A DNA stretch of 64,000 nt, taken from Kiloniellales bacterium. GTDB lineage: Bacteria; Pseudomonadota; Alphaproteobacteria; Kiloniellales; JAKSDN01. The first letter of the stretch is position 1. The number at the start of each line of letters is the position of its first letter. Positions 34,981 to 44,325 of this stretch are shown here, piece by piece. Both the position numbers and the translations under genes were made by a program. Below the pieces are notes generated by a model that did not search any database, had not been told where the DNA came from, and was given only the letters and a program-made list of their open reading frames with translations. The stretch covers positions 1-64,000 of the forward strand of contig JASJEC010000014.1 of the NCBI GenBank assembly GCA_030064845.1. Direction: 5' to 3'.

Positions 34981-35355
34981 CAGAGCACCATCCCCTATCA
35001 GAGTCTTTCCTGCATTAGATCAAATAGAGCTAGGACTCCCCGCCACGCACGACATCCTCGTGTCTCTGATCGGCTTCCGGTCCCGGTGATGAAAAACAGA
35101 AAAATCGTCTGCCTGATGTTCGCGGTCGCTCTGAACTGTCTCCATGCGGAGGTGGGTGTGGCTGACGAACACACGACGGGAGTCGCGGGTTTTCTCATCT
35201 CCTCCACGCTAACCAAGCTCGCCGGCTGAAGAATCCACGGTTGTGAGCAGACATAAAGGCCTCCCTAGTCTGGTGGAAGAAGACTTGGGAAGTTAGAACC
35301 CGCCGCCTTGTGGCGGTAGTATCGGGGAGCCGCCTCCTCCGTGATTGGATCCGCC
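34981..35355. other. Divergent intergenic region with one weak small frame
   Basis: This 375-base gap between the TPP enzyme and the gamma-glutamyltransferase holds promoters for two divergent genes. It contains one possible small gene (35089-35229). I saw no repeat of the families named in this window, and no RNA structure. Confidence 0.4.
35089..35229 (+). CDS. Possible small exported peptide
   Basis: A 46-residue frame starts MKNRKIVCLMFAVALNCLHA, which reads like a Sec signal, and then has a short tail ending STLTKLAG. It has only a weak ribosome-binding site. The codons are more A-rich than the neighbours. It could be real, a fragment, or chance; no relative is recognised. Confidence 0.25.
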   Translation: MKNRKIVCLMFAVALNCLHAEVGVADEHTTGVAGFLISSTLTKLAG

Positions 35356-37152
35356 ATGACCGCCGCTTTCACCACCCGACCGGAAATCCTCGGCACTTTC
35401 GGGGCCGTCACCTCGACCCACTGGCTCGCCTCGGCCAGCGGCATGGCCATGTTGGAACGCGGCGGCAACGCCTTCGACGCCGCCGTCGCCGCCGGCTTCG
35501 TGCTGCAGATCGTCGAGCCCCACCTGAACGGCCCAGGCGGCGAGGTGCCGATCCTGCTCTGGCCGGCTGGCACGGACGAACCTCAGGTCCTCTGCGGTCA
35601 GGGCGTGGCGCCGGCAGCCGCCACGATCGGCCGGTTCCGCGACCTCGGCCTCCGCCTGGTGCCCGGGACCGGCCTGCTGCCGGCCATGGTGCCCGGCGCC
35701 TTCGACGCCTGGATGCAGCTCCTGAGAGACTACGGCACGCTCGAGCTGGAAGAGGTGCTGGCGCCCGCCATCGGCTATGCCGAGGAGGGCTTCCCCCTGG
35801 TCGCCCGCGGCGTCGAGGCGATCTGGCCGGTCGCCGGGTTGTTCGAGAAGGAATGGCCGAGCTCGGCGGCAGTCTGGCTCCCGGACGGCCGGCCGCCCCG
35901 GCCCGGCGCGCGCTTCGCGACGCCGGCGATCGCCGCGACCTACCGGCGGATCCTCGAGGAAGCCAAGCCCGGCGCGGACCGGGAGGCCCGCATTGAGGCC
36001 GCGCGCGAGGCCTTCTACCGTGGCTTCGTCGCCGAGGCCATCGACCGCTTCTATCGGGATTTCGAAGCCTCGGACTCCTCCGGCCGGCGTCACCGCGGCC
36101 TCCTGACCGGCGGCGACATGGCCGGCTGGCAGGCGCATTATGAGAGCCCGGTCTTCATCGACTACCACGGCTGCCGCGTCTACAAGACCGGCCCCTGGGG
36201 CCAGGGCCCGGTCTTCCTGCAGCAGCTCGCGCTGCTCAAGGGCTTCGACCTGGCGGCCATGGATCCCCTCGGGCCCGACTTCGCGCATACGGTGATCGAG
36301 TGCGCCAAGCTCGCCTTCGCCGACCGTGACGTCTACTACGGCGACCCGGACTTCGTGGCGGTGCCGCTCGAGACCCTGCTGTCGGAGGGCTACAACGAGG
36401 CGCGGCGCAAGGAGATTAGTACCGCGGCCGACGAGGACCTCCGTCCCGGCGATTTCCAGGACGTCAAGGCGCGGGTCGCGCGCCTGCTCGAGCTCGCCGG
36501 CAGCGAAGTGGCGGAGGGGCAGGGCGGCGGCGAGCCGACCGTGGCAGACCTCGCCGGCTTCGCGCCGGCCGACGGCGACACGGTTCATCTCGACGTGATC
36601 GACCGCCACGGCAACATGGTCTCGGCGACGCCGAGCGGCGGCTGGCTGCAGAGCGCACCGGTCGTCCCGGGCCTCGGCTTTCCGCTCGGCACGCGTGGGC
36701 AGATGTTCTGGCTGAGCGAGGAGCTGCCCTCGTCGCTGGCGCCCGGGAAGCGGCCGCGCACCACCTTGAGCCCCACCATGGTCGCGCGCGACGGCCGGCC
36801 CTGGCTTGCGATCGGCACGCCGGGCGGCGACCAGCAGGACCAGTGGAGCCTGACGGTCTTCCTGCGCCATCTGCACCACGGGCTCGACCTGCAGGCGGCG
36901 ATCGACGCGCCCCAGTTCCACAGCCGCCACATGATCTCCTCGTTCCACCCGCGCGGCCGCGAGGCCAAGGTCGTGGCCGCCGAATCGCGTTTCTCCCAGG
37001 GCTGGTTCCGGACCTTGACCGAACGGGGCCACGTGCTCGCGCGCGACGAGCCCTGGTCGATCGGACGGGTCTGCGCCGCGGCGCGCGACGACGGCCTGAT
37101 CAAAGCCGCCGCCAACCCCCGCTTCATGCAGGGCTACGCCGTCGGTCGGTGA
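35356..37152 (+). CDS. Gamma-glutamyltransferase family protein
   Basis: ATG 35356 gives 598 residues (a GTG at 35341 is also possible). The N-terminal domain contains ASASGMAMLERGGNAFDAAV, typical of GGT. The autocatalytic Thr lies in GDTVHLDVIDRHGNMVS, giving the small subunit. The substrate-loop GGWLQS and GTPGGDQQDQW motifs follow. No signal peptide is seen, unlike the periplasmic E. coli enzyme. Members hydrolyse or transfer gamma-glutamyl groups, and this subgroup includes cytosolic acylase-like enzymes. Confidence 0.9.
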   Translation: MTAAFTTRPEILGTFGAVTSTHWLASASGMAMLERGGNAFDAAVAAGFVLQIVEPHLNGPGGEVPILLWPAGTDEPQVLCGQGVAPAAATIGRFRDLGLRLVPGTGLLPAMVPGAFDAWMQLLRDYGTLELEEVLAPAIGYAEEGFPLVARGVEAIWPVAGLFEKEWPSSAAVWLPDGRPPRPGARFATPAIAATYRRILEEAKPGADREARIEAAREAFYRGFVAEAIDRFYRDFEASDSSGRRHRGLLTGGDMAGWQAHYESPVFIDYHGCRVYKTGPWGQGPVFLQQLALLKGFDLAAMDPLGPDFAHTVIECAKLAFADRDVYYGDPDFVAVPLETLLSEGYNEARRKEISTAADEDLRPGDFQDVKARVARLLELAGSEVAEGQGGGEPTVADLAGFAPADGDTVHLDVIDRHGNMVSATPSGGWLQSAPVVPGLGFPLGTRGQMFWLSEELPSSLAPGKRPRTTLSPTMVARDGRPWLAIGTPGGDQQDQWSLTVFLRHLHHGLDLQAAIDAPQFHSRHMISSFHPRGREAKVVAAESRFSQGWFRTLTERGHVLARDEPWSIGRVCAAARDDGLIKAAANPRFMQGYAVGR

Positions 37153-37279
37153 CGCGCCGGGCCGCAACTCTCGGTTCCACTGGCTGGACAAGCTTTCAAG
37201 GAAGCTTTACGCCAATGCGCAGGGAGCACGCGGTACCTCCGAGGCCGGGCTCCGGACCTGGAAAACTAGCGGGAGGCGG

Positions 37280-37567
37280 ATGGTGGCACCGATAAAGACA
37301 CGGCTGCCGCGGAATCTGGGGCCACGCGTCAAGCGCGAGCTCCTGACCGCACCCGCGGACTCGACCCTGATCTGCGCAGCCGAGCTGTCCCCGAAGGTCT
37401 CGGGCGAGCAGCTCGAAGCCAAGATGGTGGAGTTCGGCGGCAAGGTGCGGTCACACAGCGCGGATGCCCGATTGATCACGATCGAGATCCCTGCGGCGAG
37501 GCTGCGTGATCTCGCTGCAATGCAGGGCGTTGTCTACGTCGAACTGGCCCAGACCTATACCCCGTGA
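37280..37567 (+). CDS. Small protein resembling a free-standing subtilase propeptide
   Basis: The 95-residue product starts at ATG 37280 behind GGGAGG. The last 70 residues (AELSPKVSGEQLEAKMVEFG, ARLITIEIPAARLRDLAAMQ, GVVYVELA) have the beta-alpha-beta pattern of Inhibitor_I9 prodomains. The neighbouring subtilase also has such a segment at its N-terminus. It converges on the subtilase gene with 76 bases between the stops, so it is separately transcribed. It may act in trans as a folding aid or inhibitor of the subtilase; this is by context only. Confidence 0.5.
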   Translation: MVAPIKTRLPRNLGPRVKRELLTAPADSTLICAAELSPKVSGEQLEAKMVEFGGKVRSHSADARLITIEIPAARLRDLAAMQGVVYVELAQTYTP

Positions 37568-37643
37568 GCAGGTCCGGGTGCGATGGATCGCGCGGGCGGC
37601 CCATCGCACCCCGTGACTCTGCAACACCATGCTCGAGAGCGGA

Positions 37644-39521
37644 TCAGTCGAGCAAGTTGACCGCCGTAAGCGCATCGACGCGGCCGAAGCCCCAGGCCAC
37701 GTCGAAGGGTGTCACGCCTACCGGTGGGCTGGCGGAGGCGATCAGGATCGAGCGAATCTGCTCCGCCGTTAGCTTCGGGTCCTTCTGAAGCAAGAGCGCC
37801 ACGATGCCGGCCACGTGGGGCGAAGCCATGCTGGTGCCGCTCATCCCGATCCTCATGGGATGGACGCCGCCTTGGCCGTCGGGACGCCCTCCCATGGAGT
37901 TCGCGGCGAGAATGTTCGTTCCCGGCGCGGCGACCTCGGGCTTCGCGCGGCTGTCCCGGGTCCGGCCACGGCCACTCGAATCGTTAGGCGCCAAGACGGC
38001 GTGGTCGTAGTTCGCGACGGAGACGCCGCGCCGGTTGGTGGCGGGCGTGCCAAGGGTCATGATCTGGTCGAAGTCGGTGCCCAGGAAGAAGGATTGATCC
38101 GCGTAGTTGTTTATGCTGCGGCGGACGTCGCGCTCGATCCAGGCATCGAAACGACCGTCCTGCGCCTCCAGCGCCTCGATCTCGACCTCCCACACGCCGG
38201 TGTCGATGGTGGTCCCCCGGAAAGGCGGGCTGACCTCGACATAGATGCGGGCGTCACCGCTGAGCACCGTGAACCGCTCGGAATCGATAAAGACACGATC
38301 GCCGCTGCTGTGGTCCAGCAAGGTCTGGCCTTGTTCGACCCAATCGCTCTCATTGCCCTGAGGGTCGCGCACGCGCACCCTGAAGCGGTCTCTCGAGGAG
38401 TACCAGATCTCCATCTCGTTCGGCGTGAAGTCGCCGAAGCCACGTCGAAGGACGCCGCCGCCGGGAAGGGGCAGCCGGCCGCCGACTTTCCAGTGCAGAA
38501 CCCTCGAGCCTCCCGTAGACAGGTTGCCGGAGGCGTGGCCGCGCCAGATATGCTCGTTGCCGGCGGCGACCACGAAGCTCCGGCCGGGTTGCTCGAGAAA
38601 GCGGTCGATCGCACGTTCGACGATGCTCTCGCCGTCGTGGCTCCCGCCGTTCTGGCCGAGGCTCATGTTGATGACGCAGGGCAGTCCCAGCTCGTCGGCC
38701 TTCTCGAAGATGTAGGCGACGGCCTCGGCAACACGCACGGAGTCCGTGAAGGACGTGTCCGCGTCCTGGGAATTGGGTTGGACGAAGACGATCCTGGCTC
38801 CGGGCGCCGCGCCGCGGTACTGCTCGGGGGGAAAGGCGGCGTCCGCCGACCGTCCATTGCCCGCCGCCGTGCTGGCGACGTGGGTGCCGTGGCTGCCGAC
38901 GCCCGGATCGTGGCGCACGATCGAGAAGGGATCTTGCCCCTGATCCATGGCCTGCAGCGCGGCGTCGATGTCGGCCGCTCTATACTCGACGCCGGTGTTG
39001 AAGTTGGCCGGCGAGGATTCGGCCCCCAGAGGTGTAAGGAACTGGTCCCACAGGAAGTCGACACGCGTCGAGCCGTCGGGATTGCGGAAGTCGTCGAGCG
39101 TATAGTCGAGGCCGAAATCGATTATTCCCACCACCACGCCCGCACCGTCGAGCCCCTCGGCGGTGCGTACCAGGTCGGCACGCGTCTCCGGCAGGGAGGT
39201 GTCGAGAGAGGGGCTGAGCTCGCGGCCCGCCTCCACCATTTCGACCGACTCCTCGGAGGCGAGCTCCTCCAGGCGGTGCAGGGGGATCTCTGCGGAGTAG
39301 ATCCGGTCGATGATCTTGGTCCAGCGATGGTCGCCGAAGGACGGCGGAGGTTCGTCCGCCGACAGGGTGACCAACACTGATTTGGTGGTTGCTTCCGGCT
39401 GCAGGTTGTCGACCGAGCCGGCGACCACGCCGCGCACGACGTCGTTCTCTAGGCGTGCCGGGATGGACATGGTCCGGCAGATGCGCCGTAAGCGCGGGTC
39501 CAAATGCTTGATCTGTGCCAT
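37644..39521 (-). CDS. S8 family serine protease (subtilase), cytoplasmic-looking
   Basis: ATG 39521 behind AAGGA gives 625 residues with no signal peptide. Residues 1-115 look like an I9-type prodomain. The catalytic triad is D135 (VGIIDFGLDY), H211 (GSHGTHVA) and S564 (GMSGTSMASPH). Between His and Ser lies a long insertion (about residues 320-500) with beta-sandwich character (WKVGGRLPLPGGGV, YVEVSPPFRGTTI). The family acts as a broad protease. With no obvious export signal, it may be intracellular, or exported by an unseen route. See the small partner gene at 37280. Confidence 0.88.
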   Translation of the reverse strand: MAQIKHLDPRLRRICRTMSIPARLENDVVRGVVAGSVDNLQPEATTKSVLVTLSADEPPPSFGDHRWTKIIDRIYSAEIPLHRLEELASEESVEMVEAGRELSPSLDTSLPETRADLVRTAEGLDGAGVVVGIIDFGLDYTLDDFRNPDGSTRVDFLWDQFLTPLGAESSPANFNTGVEYRAADIDAALQAMDQGQDPFSIVRHDPGVGSHGTHVASTAAGNGRSADAAFPPEQYRGAAPGARIVFVQPNSQDADTSFTDSVRVAEAVAYIFEKADELGLPCVINMSLGQNGGSHDGESIVERAIDRFLEQPGRSFVVAAGNEHIWRGHASGNLSTGGSRVLHWKVGGRLPLPGGGVLRRGFGDFTPNEMEIWYSSRDRFRVRVRDPQGNESDWVEQGQTLLDHSSGDRVFIDSERFTVLSGDARIYVEVSPPFRGTTIDTGVWEVEIEALEAQDGRFDAWIERDVRRSINNYADQSFFLGTDFDQIMTLGTPATNRRGVSVANYDHAVLAPNDSSGRGRTRDSRAKPEVAAPGTNILAANSMGGRPDGQGGVHPMRIGMSGTSMASPHVAGIVALLLQKDPKLTAEQIRSILIASASPPVGVTPFDVAWGFGRVDALTAVNLLD

Positions 39522-39770
39522 ATCTCTTGGTCCTTTCAATCTCTTGGATCGCAAACTCACTCATCGAAAAATTCAACTCAAAGATCTAATGCGTCCTATG
39601 TCACGAATGATAGCGTGTATTCCGCGACTATCAATGGCAGAAGATCGGCTTCGCATAGCCGGATGCGGGCCGCCGGGCCTGCTTGTCCTTTCGCCGGGAC
39701 GGTCAAATCGGGCGGATTCCTGACGGGCCTGTGATGGCCGCCGCCCTCCGCGCTCTGCTATCCCCGATTC

Positions 39771-41429
39771 ATGACGCGGGAAACCTTCGACTACATCGTG
39801 GCGGGCGCGGGCTCGGCCGGCTGCATCCTGGCCCGGCGCCTCACCGACAGCGGCGCCTCGGTTCTGCTGCTGGAAGCCGGGCCGAAGGACGGCCACTGGA
39901 CCATCCGCATGCCGGGCGGCCTGCGCGCGCACTACAAGCGCGACAGCCGCTACAACTGGCACCTGGAGACGGTGCCGCAGGCGCACCTCGACGGCCGCGC
40001 GCTCTACCAGCCGCGCGGCAAGACCCTGGGCGGCTCCTCCTCGATCAACGGCATGGTCTACCTGCGCGGCAACGCGCTGGACTACGAGGGTTGGGCGCAG
40101 CGGGGCTGCCGTGGCTGGAGCTATGACCAGGTGCTGCCCTACTTCAAGCGCCTGGAGCGCTTTGCGCCCGGCGCCGACGGCTACCGCGGCGGCGAGGGCC
40201 CCGTCGGGGTCCGCCGCCAGGCCGAGCTCGATCCGCTCAGCCGGGCCTTCCTCGAGGCCGGCTGCCAGGCCGGCTTCCCGGCGACGGGCGACGTCAACGG
40301 CGCGCAGCAGGAGGGCTTCTGCCGCTTCGACATGAACGTGGAGGGCGGCGTGCGCGCTTCCACGGCCCAGGCCTACCTGCGGGGATTGCCGCCCGACTCC
40401 ACCCTGACAGTCCGGACCGGCGCGCTCTGCCGGCGGATTCTGCTCGACAAGGGGCGGGCCGTCGGTCTGGCCTATGGCATCGGCGGCGAGACCCGCGAGG
40501 CCTTCGCCGAGCGCGAGGTGATCGTCAGCGCCGGCGCCTTCGGCTCGCCGCAACTCCTGATGCTTTCGGGCATCGGCCCGGCCGATCACCTGCGCGCCGT
40601 CGGCATCGCGCCGGCGGTCGACCTGCCGGGCGTCGGCGGGAACCTGCACGACCACCTGGAGATCCACGTGCAGCACCGCTGCAAGCGGCCGGTCTCGCTC
40701 AACGGCTATCTGAAGCCGCACCGCATGGCCCTGGTCGGGCTCCAGTGGTTCCTCCTGAAGCAGGGCGTGGGCGCGCGCAACCAGGCAAACGCCGGGGCCT
40801 TCCTGCGCAGCAGCGACAGCGTCGCCCACCCCGACATCCAGTTCCACTTCTTCGCCGCGTTCTTCGATGGCTGGCACGTCAACCCGAACCTCCACGGCTA
40901 CCGTCTCGGCGCCGGCCCCATGCGCCCAACCAGCCGGGGTCGGGTGCGCCTGCGCTCGGCGAACCCGGGCGCGCCGCTTTCGATCGATCCGAACTTCCTG
41001 GCGACGGAGGAGGACCGCCAGGGTATGCGCGACGCCTTCGCCCTGGCGCGCGTGACCCTGAAGCAGGAAGCCTTCGCGGCCTTCGACGACGGCGAAGCCG
41101 ACCCGGGCCGCGACGTGCGGTCCAGGGACGAGATCGATGCCTACGTCCGGCGCATGGCGGGCAGCGCCTATCACCCCTGCGGCAGCTGCAAGATGGGCGC
41201 GGACGACGACGCGACGGCGGTGGTCGACCCCGAGGGGCGGGTGCGCGGTGTCGACGGCCTGCGGGTGGTCGACGCCTCGGTCTTTCCCGCCATTCCCAGC
41301 AGCAACATCAACTGCCCGGTGATGATGACCGCGGAGAAGCTGTCGGATAGCATCCTTGGTCTGCCGGCCTTGCCGCCGGCCGAGCTGCCGGGACGGGAGG
41401 CCCAAGCCCTTGGTCGCGATCAATCCTGA
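39771..41429 (+). CDS. GMC family oxidoreductase (choline dehydrogenase-like)
   Basis: The 552-residue flavoprotein starts at ATG 39771. The FAD motif GAGSAG is at residues 12-17, the second GMC motif is GGSSSINGM, and the C-terminal catalytic region is SAYHPCGSCKMG plus SNINCPVMMTAEK. The nearest families are BetA choline dehydrogenase and alcohol dehydrogenases of alkanes or polyols. The exact substrate is uncertain. The M20 hydrolase gene overlaps its end by 20 bases, so the two are likely translated together. Confidence 0.9.
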   Translation: MTRETFDYIVAGAGSAGCILARRLTDSGASVLLLEAGPKDGHWTIRMPGGLRAHYKRDSRYNWHLETVPQAHLDGRALYQPRGKTLGGSSSINGMVYLRGNALDYEGWAQRGCRGWSYDQVLPYFKRLERFAPGADGYRGGEGPVGVRRQAELDPLSRAFLEAGCQAGFPATGDVNGAQQEGFCRFDMNVEGGVRASTAQAYLRGLPPDSTLTVRTGALCRRILLDKGRAVGLAYGIGGETREAFAEREVIVSAGAFGSPQLLMLSGIGPADHLRAVGIAPAVDLPGVGGNLHDHLEIHVQHRCKRPVSLNGYLKPHRMALVGLQWFLLKQGVGARNQANAGAFLRSSDSVAHPDIQFHFFAAFFDGWHVNPNLHGYRLGAGPMRPTSRGRVRLRSANPGAPLSIDPNFLATEEDRQGMRDAFALARVTLKQEAFAAFDDGEADPGRDVRSRDEIDAYVRRMAGSAYHPCGSCKMGADDDATAVVDPEGRVRGVDGLRVVDASVFPAIPSSNINCPVMMTAEKLSDSILGLPALPPAELPGREAQALGRDQS

Positions 41430-42639
41430 ACGTCTGCTGGCCGATCTCGAACGGCTGCGCCGCTTCGGCGCCTGCGGCACCGGGGTGGTGCGGCGCTCGC
41501 TGACGCCGATCGACCTCGAGGCGCGTCACTGGCTGGTATCGCGCCTCGTCGAGGCGGGGCTCGATGCCGGGATCGACGGGCTCGGCACGGTCTTCGGCCG
41601 CTCAAAGAAGCCGGGTCCGGCGCTGCTGGTCGGTTCGCACAGCGACACCCAGCCGACCGGCGGCTGGCTCGACGGGGCGCTCGGCGTGATCTACGGGCTC
41701 GAGCTCGCCCGCGCGCTCGACGAAAACCCGGCGACCCGGGACCTGGCGCTCGAGGTCGCCTCCTGGATCGACGAGGAGGGCACCTTCGTCGGCATGCTGG
41801 GATCGAGCGCCTTCTGCGGCGAGCTGCCGCCCGAGGTGCCGCGCGAGGCGCGCAACGCCGAGGGGCAGAGCTTGGAGGCCGCGCTCGAAGCCGCCGGTCT
41901 GGCCGGCCGGCCCCGCGCCACCCTCGGGTCGCGGCCCTATCTCGGTTACCTCGAAGCTCACATCGAGCAGGGCCCCTACCTGGAGGAAGAGGGCCGTCGG
42001 ATCGGCGTGGTCACCTCGATCGTCGGCATCCGCAGCTTCGACATCGTCTTCGAGGGTGAGCAGAACCACGCCGGCACGACGCCCATGGCGCGGCGCCGGG
42101 ACGCGGCGCGGGCGCTTATCGCCCTGGCCCAGCAGCTGAACGTGGCCTTCGCCGCCGAGGCGGGCCCGCGCAGCGTCTGGACCGTCGGCCGCATTGAGGT
42201 CGAGCCGGGCGCGCCCAGCATCGTGCCGGGACGCGCCGCCATGGTTTTTCAGTTTCGCGACGCCGAGGAAGACCGGCTCGACGCTCTGGAGGCGGTGGCC
42301 CGCCGGCTGGTCGCCGAGGCACATGCCGCGGGGCCGATCCGTGTCTCCATCGCGCCGCGCCACGACCATACGCGCCCGGCGGTGATGGACGCCGGGCTCC
42401 AGCGGCATATCGCCGAGGCCGCGCAGGCGCATGCGCCCGGCGCCTGGACCTGCATGCCCAGCGCCGCCGGCCACGACGCCCAGGTGCTGGCAAGGCACCT
42501 GCCGTCGGCCATGCTGTTCATTCCGAGTATCGGCGGGGTCAGCCACGATTTTGCCGAGGACACGGCGCCCGACGACATCGTGCTCGGCTGCCGGGTATTG
42601 GCGACCGCGGCAGCCGCGATTCTGAAGCAGGCTTGCTAA
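41410..42639 (+). CDS. M20 family Zn-dependent hydrolase (hydantoinase/carbamoylase type)
   Basis: A TTG at 41410, behind GGGAGG (41393-41398), gives 409 residues and overlaps the GMC gene by 20 bases. Metal ligands are GSHSDTQPTGGWLDGALGV (His, Asp), DEEGTF (Glu), HIEQGP and the C-terminal GVSHDFAED. This is the N-carbamoyl-amino-acid amidohydrolase/allantoate amidase/ureidopropionase family. It releases an amino acid from a carbamoyl or ureido compound. Paired with a GMC enzyme, the substrate may be an amino alcohol derivative. Its TAA stop is within a short CTAGAGC-type remnant (TAAAGCGGATTC). Confidence 0.86.
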   Translation: MVAINPERLLADLERLRRFGACGTGVVRRSLTPIDLEARHWLVSRLVEAGLDAGIDGLGTVFGRSKKPGPALLVGSHSDTQPTGGWLDGALGVIYGLELARALDENPATRDLALEVASWIDEEGTFVGMLGSSAFCGELPPEVPREARNAEGQSLEAALEAAGLAGRPRATLGSRPYLGYLEAHIEQGPYLEEEGRRIGVVTSIVGIRSFDIVFEGEQNHAGTTPMARRRDAARALIALAQQLNVAFAAEAGPRSVWTVGRIEVEPGAPSIVPGRAAMVFQFRDAEEDRLDALEAVARRLVAEAHAAGPIRVSIAPRHDHTRPAVMDAGLQRHIAEAAQAHAPGAWTCMPSAAGHDAQVLARHLPSAMLFIPSIGGVSHDFAEDTAPDDIVLGCRVLATAAAAILKQAC

Positions 42640-42667
42640 AGCGGATTCGGCGGTTTCAGACGCCCCG

Positions 42668-43330
42668 TCAGGCGCCGACTCCGGTCTGCAGCGTCCACTC
42701 GACGAGCTGGACCATGACTTCTTGAAGGCTCTCGTCGAAGGCCGCGACGATGTTGTCCAGGGCCAGTTCCCCGCCCCGACCGCTCGAGGCGATCTCGGTG
42801 CTGGCCTCGATCGGACCGCTGGTCATGGCGGTGCGCTGGGGCTTGCGCAACAGGGATGCCTGGAGCCTGACCGTCGCGACGTCCTTGTCGTCGTCGGATT
42901 TCTCGATGAAGAAGGCCTCCAGCCGGGATTCCAGCTCGAAGTCCGGGCGGATGCGCGAGCGGCGGTCGCCGACGCGGCCTATCCGGTTCGAGTTCTCGAA
43001 AGACTCGACCAGCAGCTCCATGACCATTTCCGGCGCACGGCTCGCCCACTCTCCGTTGGCGATGAACTGCACCTCGCGGTTCGGGTTCAGCACGGCGATG
43101 CGCGCCGTATTGAGCGACTGGGTAGCGCTCGGTTCCCTTACCAGGAGCGTCCAGGCCACCGTCGGCAGGTTCGGCGGGAACTCGTCGGCCGGACGCAGCC
43201 TCACGCGGCGCGGCGGCGCGCCGGCGCCAGGGAGCTGGCAGCCCGTGAGCAGGAGGGCCGTCCCTGCACAGGCCGTGGCGAAGCGGCGCCGGGTCCAGGC
43301 CGCCCGCACGGGCTTTTCGAAGTTGCTCAT
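42668..43330 (-). CDS. ABC-type transport auxiliary lipoprotein (PqiC/DUF330-type)
   Basis: ATG 43330 gives 220 residues with a lipoprotein signal (RRFATACAGTALLLTGC). The mature domain (AWTLLVREPSATQSLNTARI, VQFIANGEWASRAPEMVMEL) fits the auxiliary lipoprotein that binds MCE transport complexes in the periplasm. It starts one base after the MCE gene stops, in the same operon. It would sit at the outer-membrane face and pass lipid to or from the MCE tube. Confidence 0.85.
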   Translation of the reverse strand: MSNFEKPVRAAWTRRRFATACAGTALLLTGCQLPGAGAPPRRVRLRPADEFPPNLPTVAWTLLVREPSATQSLNTARIAVLNPNREVQFIANGEWASRAPEMVMELLVESFENSNRIGRVGDRRSRIRPDFELESRLEAFFIEKSDDDKDVATVRLQASLLRKPQRTAMTSGPIEASTEIASSGRGGELALDNIVAAFDESLQEVMVQLVEWTLQTGVGA

Positions 43331-43331
43331 G

Positions 43332-44303
43332 TCATCGCACCTCCACATCTCCTTGTGTCCCCAGGAAGAAGCGCGCGGGGTCGCGCTCCATCTTTTCCAT
43401 GACCACTCGGATCTGCTCGACTGTGGCCTGGGCGTCGACCGCGAGGTTCGTAATCTCGTAGAGACCTCGGGTCGAGAAGTCCTTCATTCCCTGGCGGTTC
43501 TCTTCGAGCATCGTGTTGGCGGCCTTCGCCGTTTCGACCAAGGCCGATTCGACCTCGCGCAGGCCCTTGATTGCTTCCGCGATGTCTTTTTCGTTGGCGG
43601 CCAGGATGTTGTCCGCGCGCGTCGCGACGCCGCCGATCGTCTGCAGTGTGGCGACGATCTCTTCGTGTAGCGGATCGAGATTGCCGCTGGCGTTCGCGAC
43701 ATTCTGCAGCATATCAGCGATGGCTTGCCGGTTTTCGGCCGTTAGCAGTAGCCGGAACTCCTCCAGGGCGACGCCGGCGCGGTTGACCAGGTTGCCGACG
43801 GAAGTCTCGATCTCCTCGAACTTCGAGGGCACGGTCGGCAGTTCGTCATAGGGCAGATCGCCGCCCTTGAACTCGACCGGCGTGCCCGGGAAGAAATCGA
43901 CCTGAATGGTCTGCTGACCCGTTACCAGGCTCTGAACGGCGAGTTGCGCGCGCAGGCCCCGTGCGATCAAGAGGTCGTGGTAGTTCCGATCTTCGAACTC
44001 CTCCACGTCTTCGCTAGGGACGCGGATGCGATTTACGTCGATCTCCATGACCACCGGTAGGGTGAACTTCAGTTCGTCCGGGTCGAACTCGATCAGGATG
44101 TTGGTCACCGTGCCGATCAGGACACCGCGCATCTCGACCGGAGCCCCGACGCGCAGGCCCTGGAGGCTGCCCGGAAAGAACGAGATCAGTGTCTCACGCT
44201 CCTGGAAGAAGCGCCCGCTGCCGAAGACGATGACGGTGCCGATGGCAATCGCGATGGCCCCGAGCGCGAAGGCGCCGACCGCCGTAGGATTTGCTTTCTT
44301 CAT
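43332..44303 (-). CDS. MCE (MlaD-family) lipid-binding protein
   Basis: ATG 44303 gives 323 residues. A single N-terminal membrane segment (AFALGAIAIAIGTVIVFGSG) is followed by one MCE domain (FFPGSLQGLRVGAPVEMRGV, IGTVTNI). The long C-terminal half is helical (residues 165-320), as in MCE proteins that form a periplasmic tube. The neighbours complete the set: STAS-permease, ATPase and auxiliary lipoprotein. Together they move phospholipid between membranes, direction unproven. Confidence 0.88.
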   Translation of the reverse strand: MKKANPTAVGAFALGAIAIAIGTVIVFGSGRFFQERETLISFFPGSLQGLRVGAPVEMRGVLIGTVTNILIEFDPDELKFTLPVVMEIDVNRIRVPSEDVEEFEDRNYHDLLIARGLRAQLAVQSLVTGQQTIQVDFFPGTPVEFKGGDLPYDELPTVPSKFEEIETSVGNLVNRAGVALEEFRLLLTAENRQAIADMLQNVANASGNLDPLHEEIVATLQTIGGVATRADNILAANEKDIAEAIKGLREVESALVETAKAANTMLEENRQGMKDFSTRGLYEITNLAVDAQATVEQIRVVMEKMERDPARFFLGTQGDVEVR

Positions 44304-44325
44304 GACACTGTCCTCTTTGCTTCCC

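Noticed and set aside
33502-35229. 575-codon plus-strand frame opposite the TPP enzyme
   Set aside because: It is antisense to a gene with clear ThDP motifs. Only the extreme 3' end (35089-35229) might be a separate small gene.
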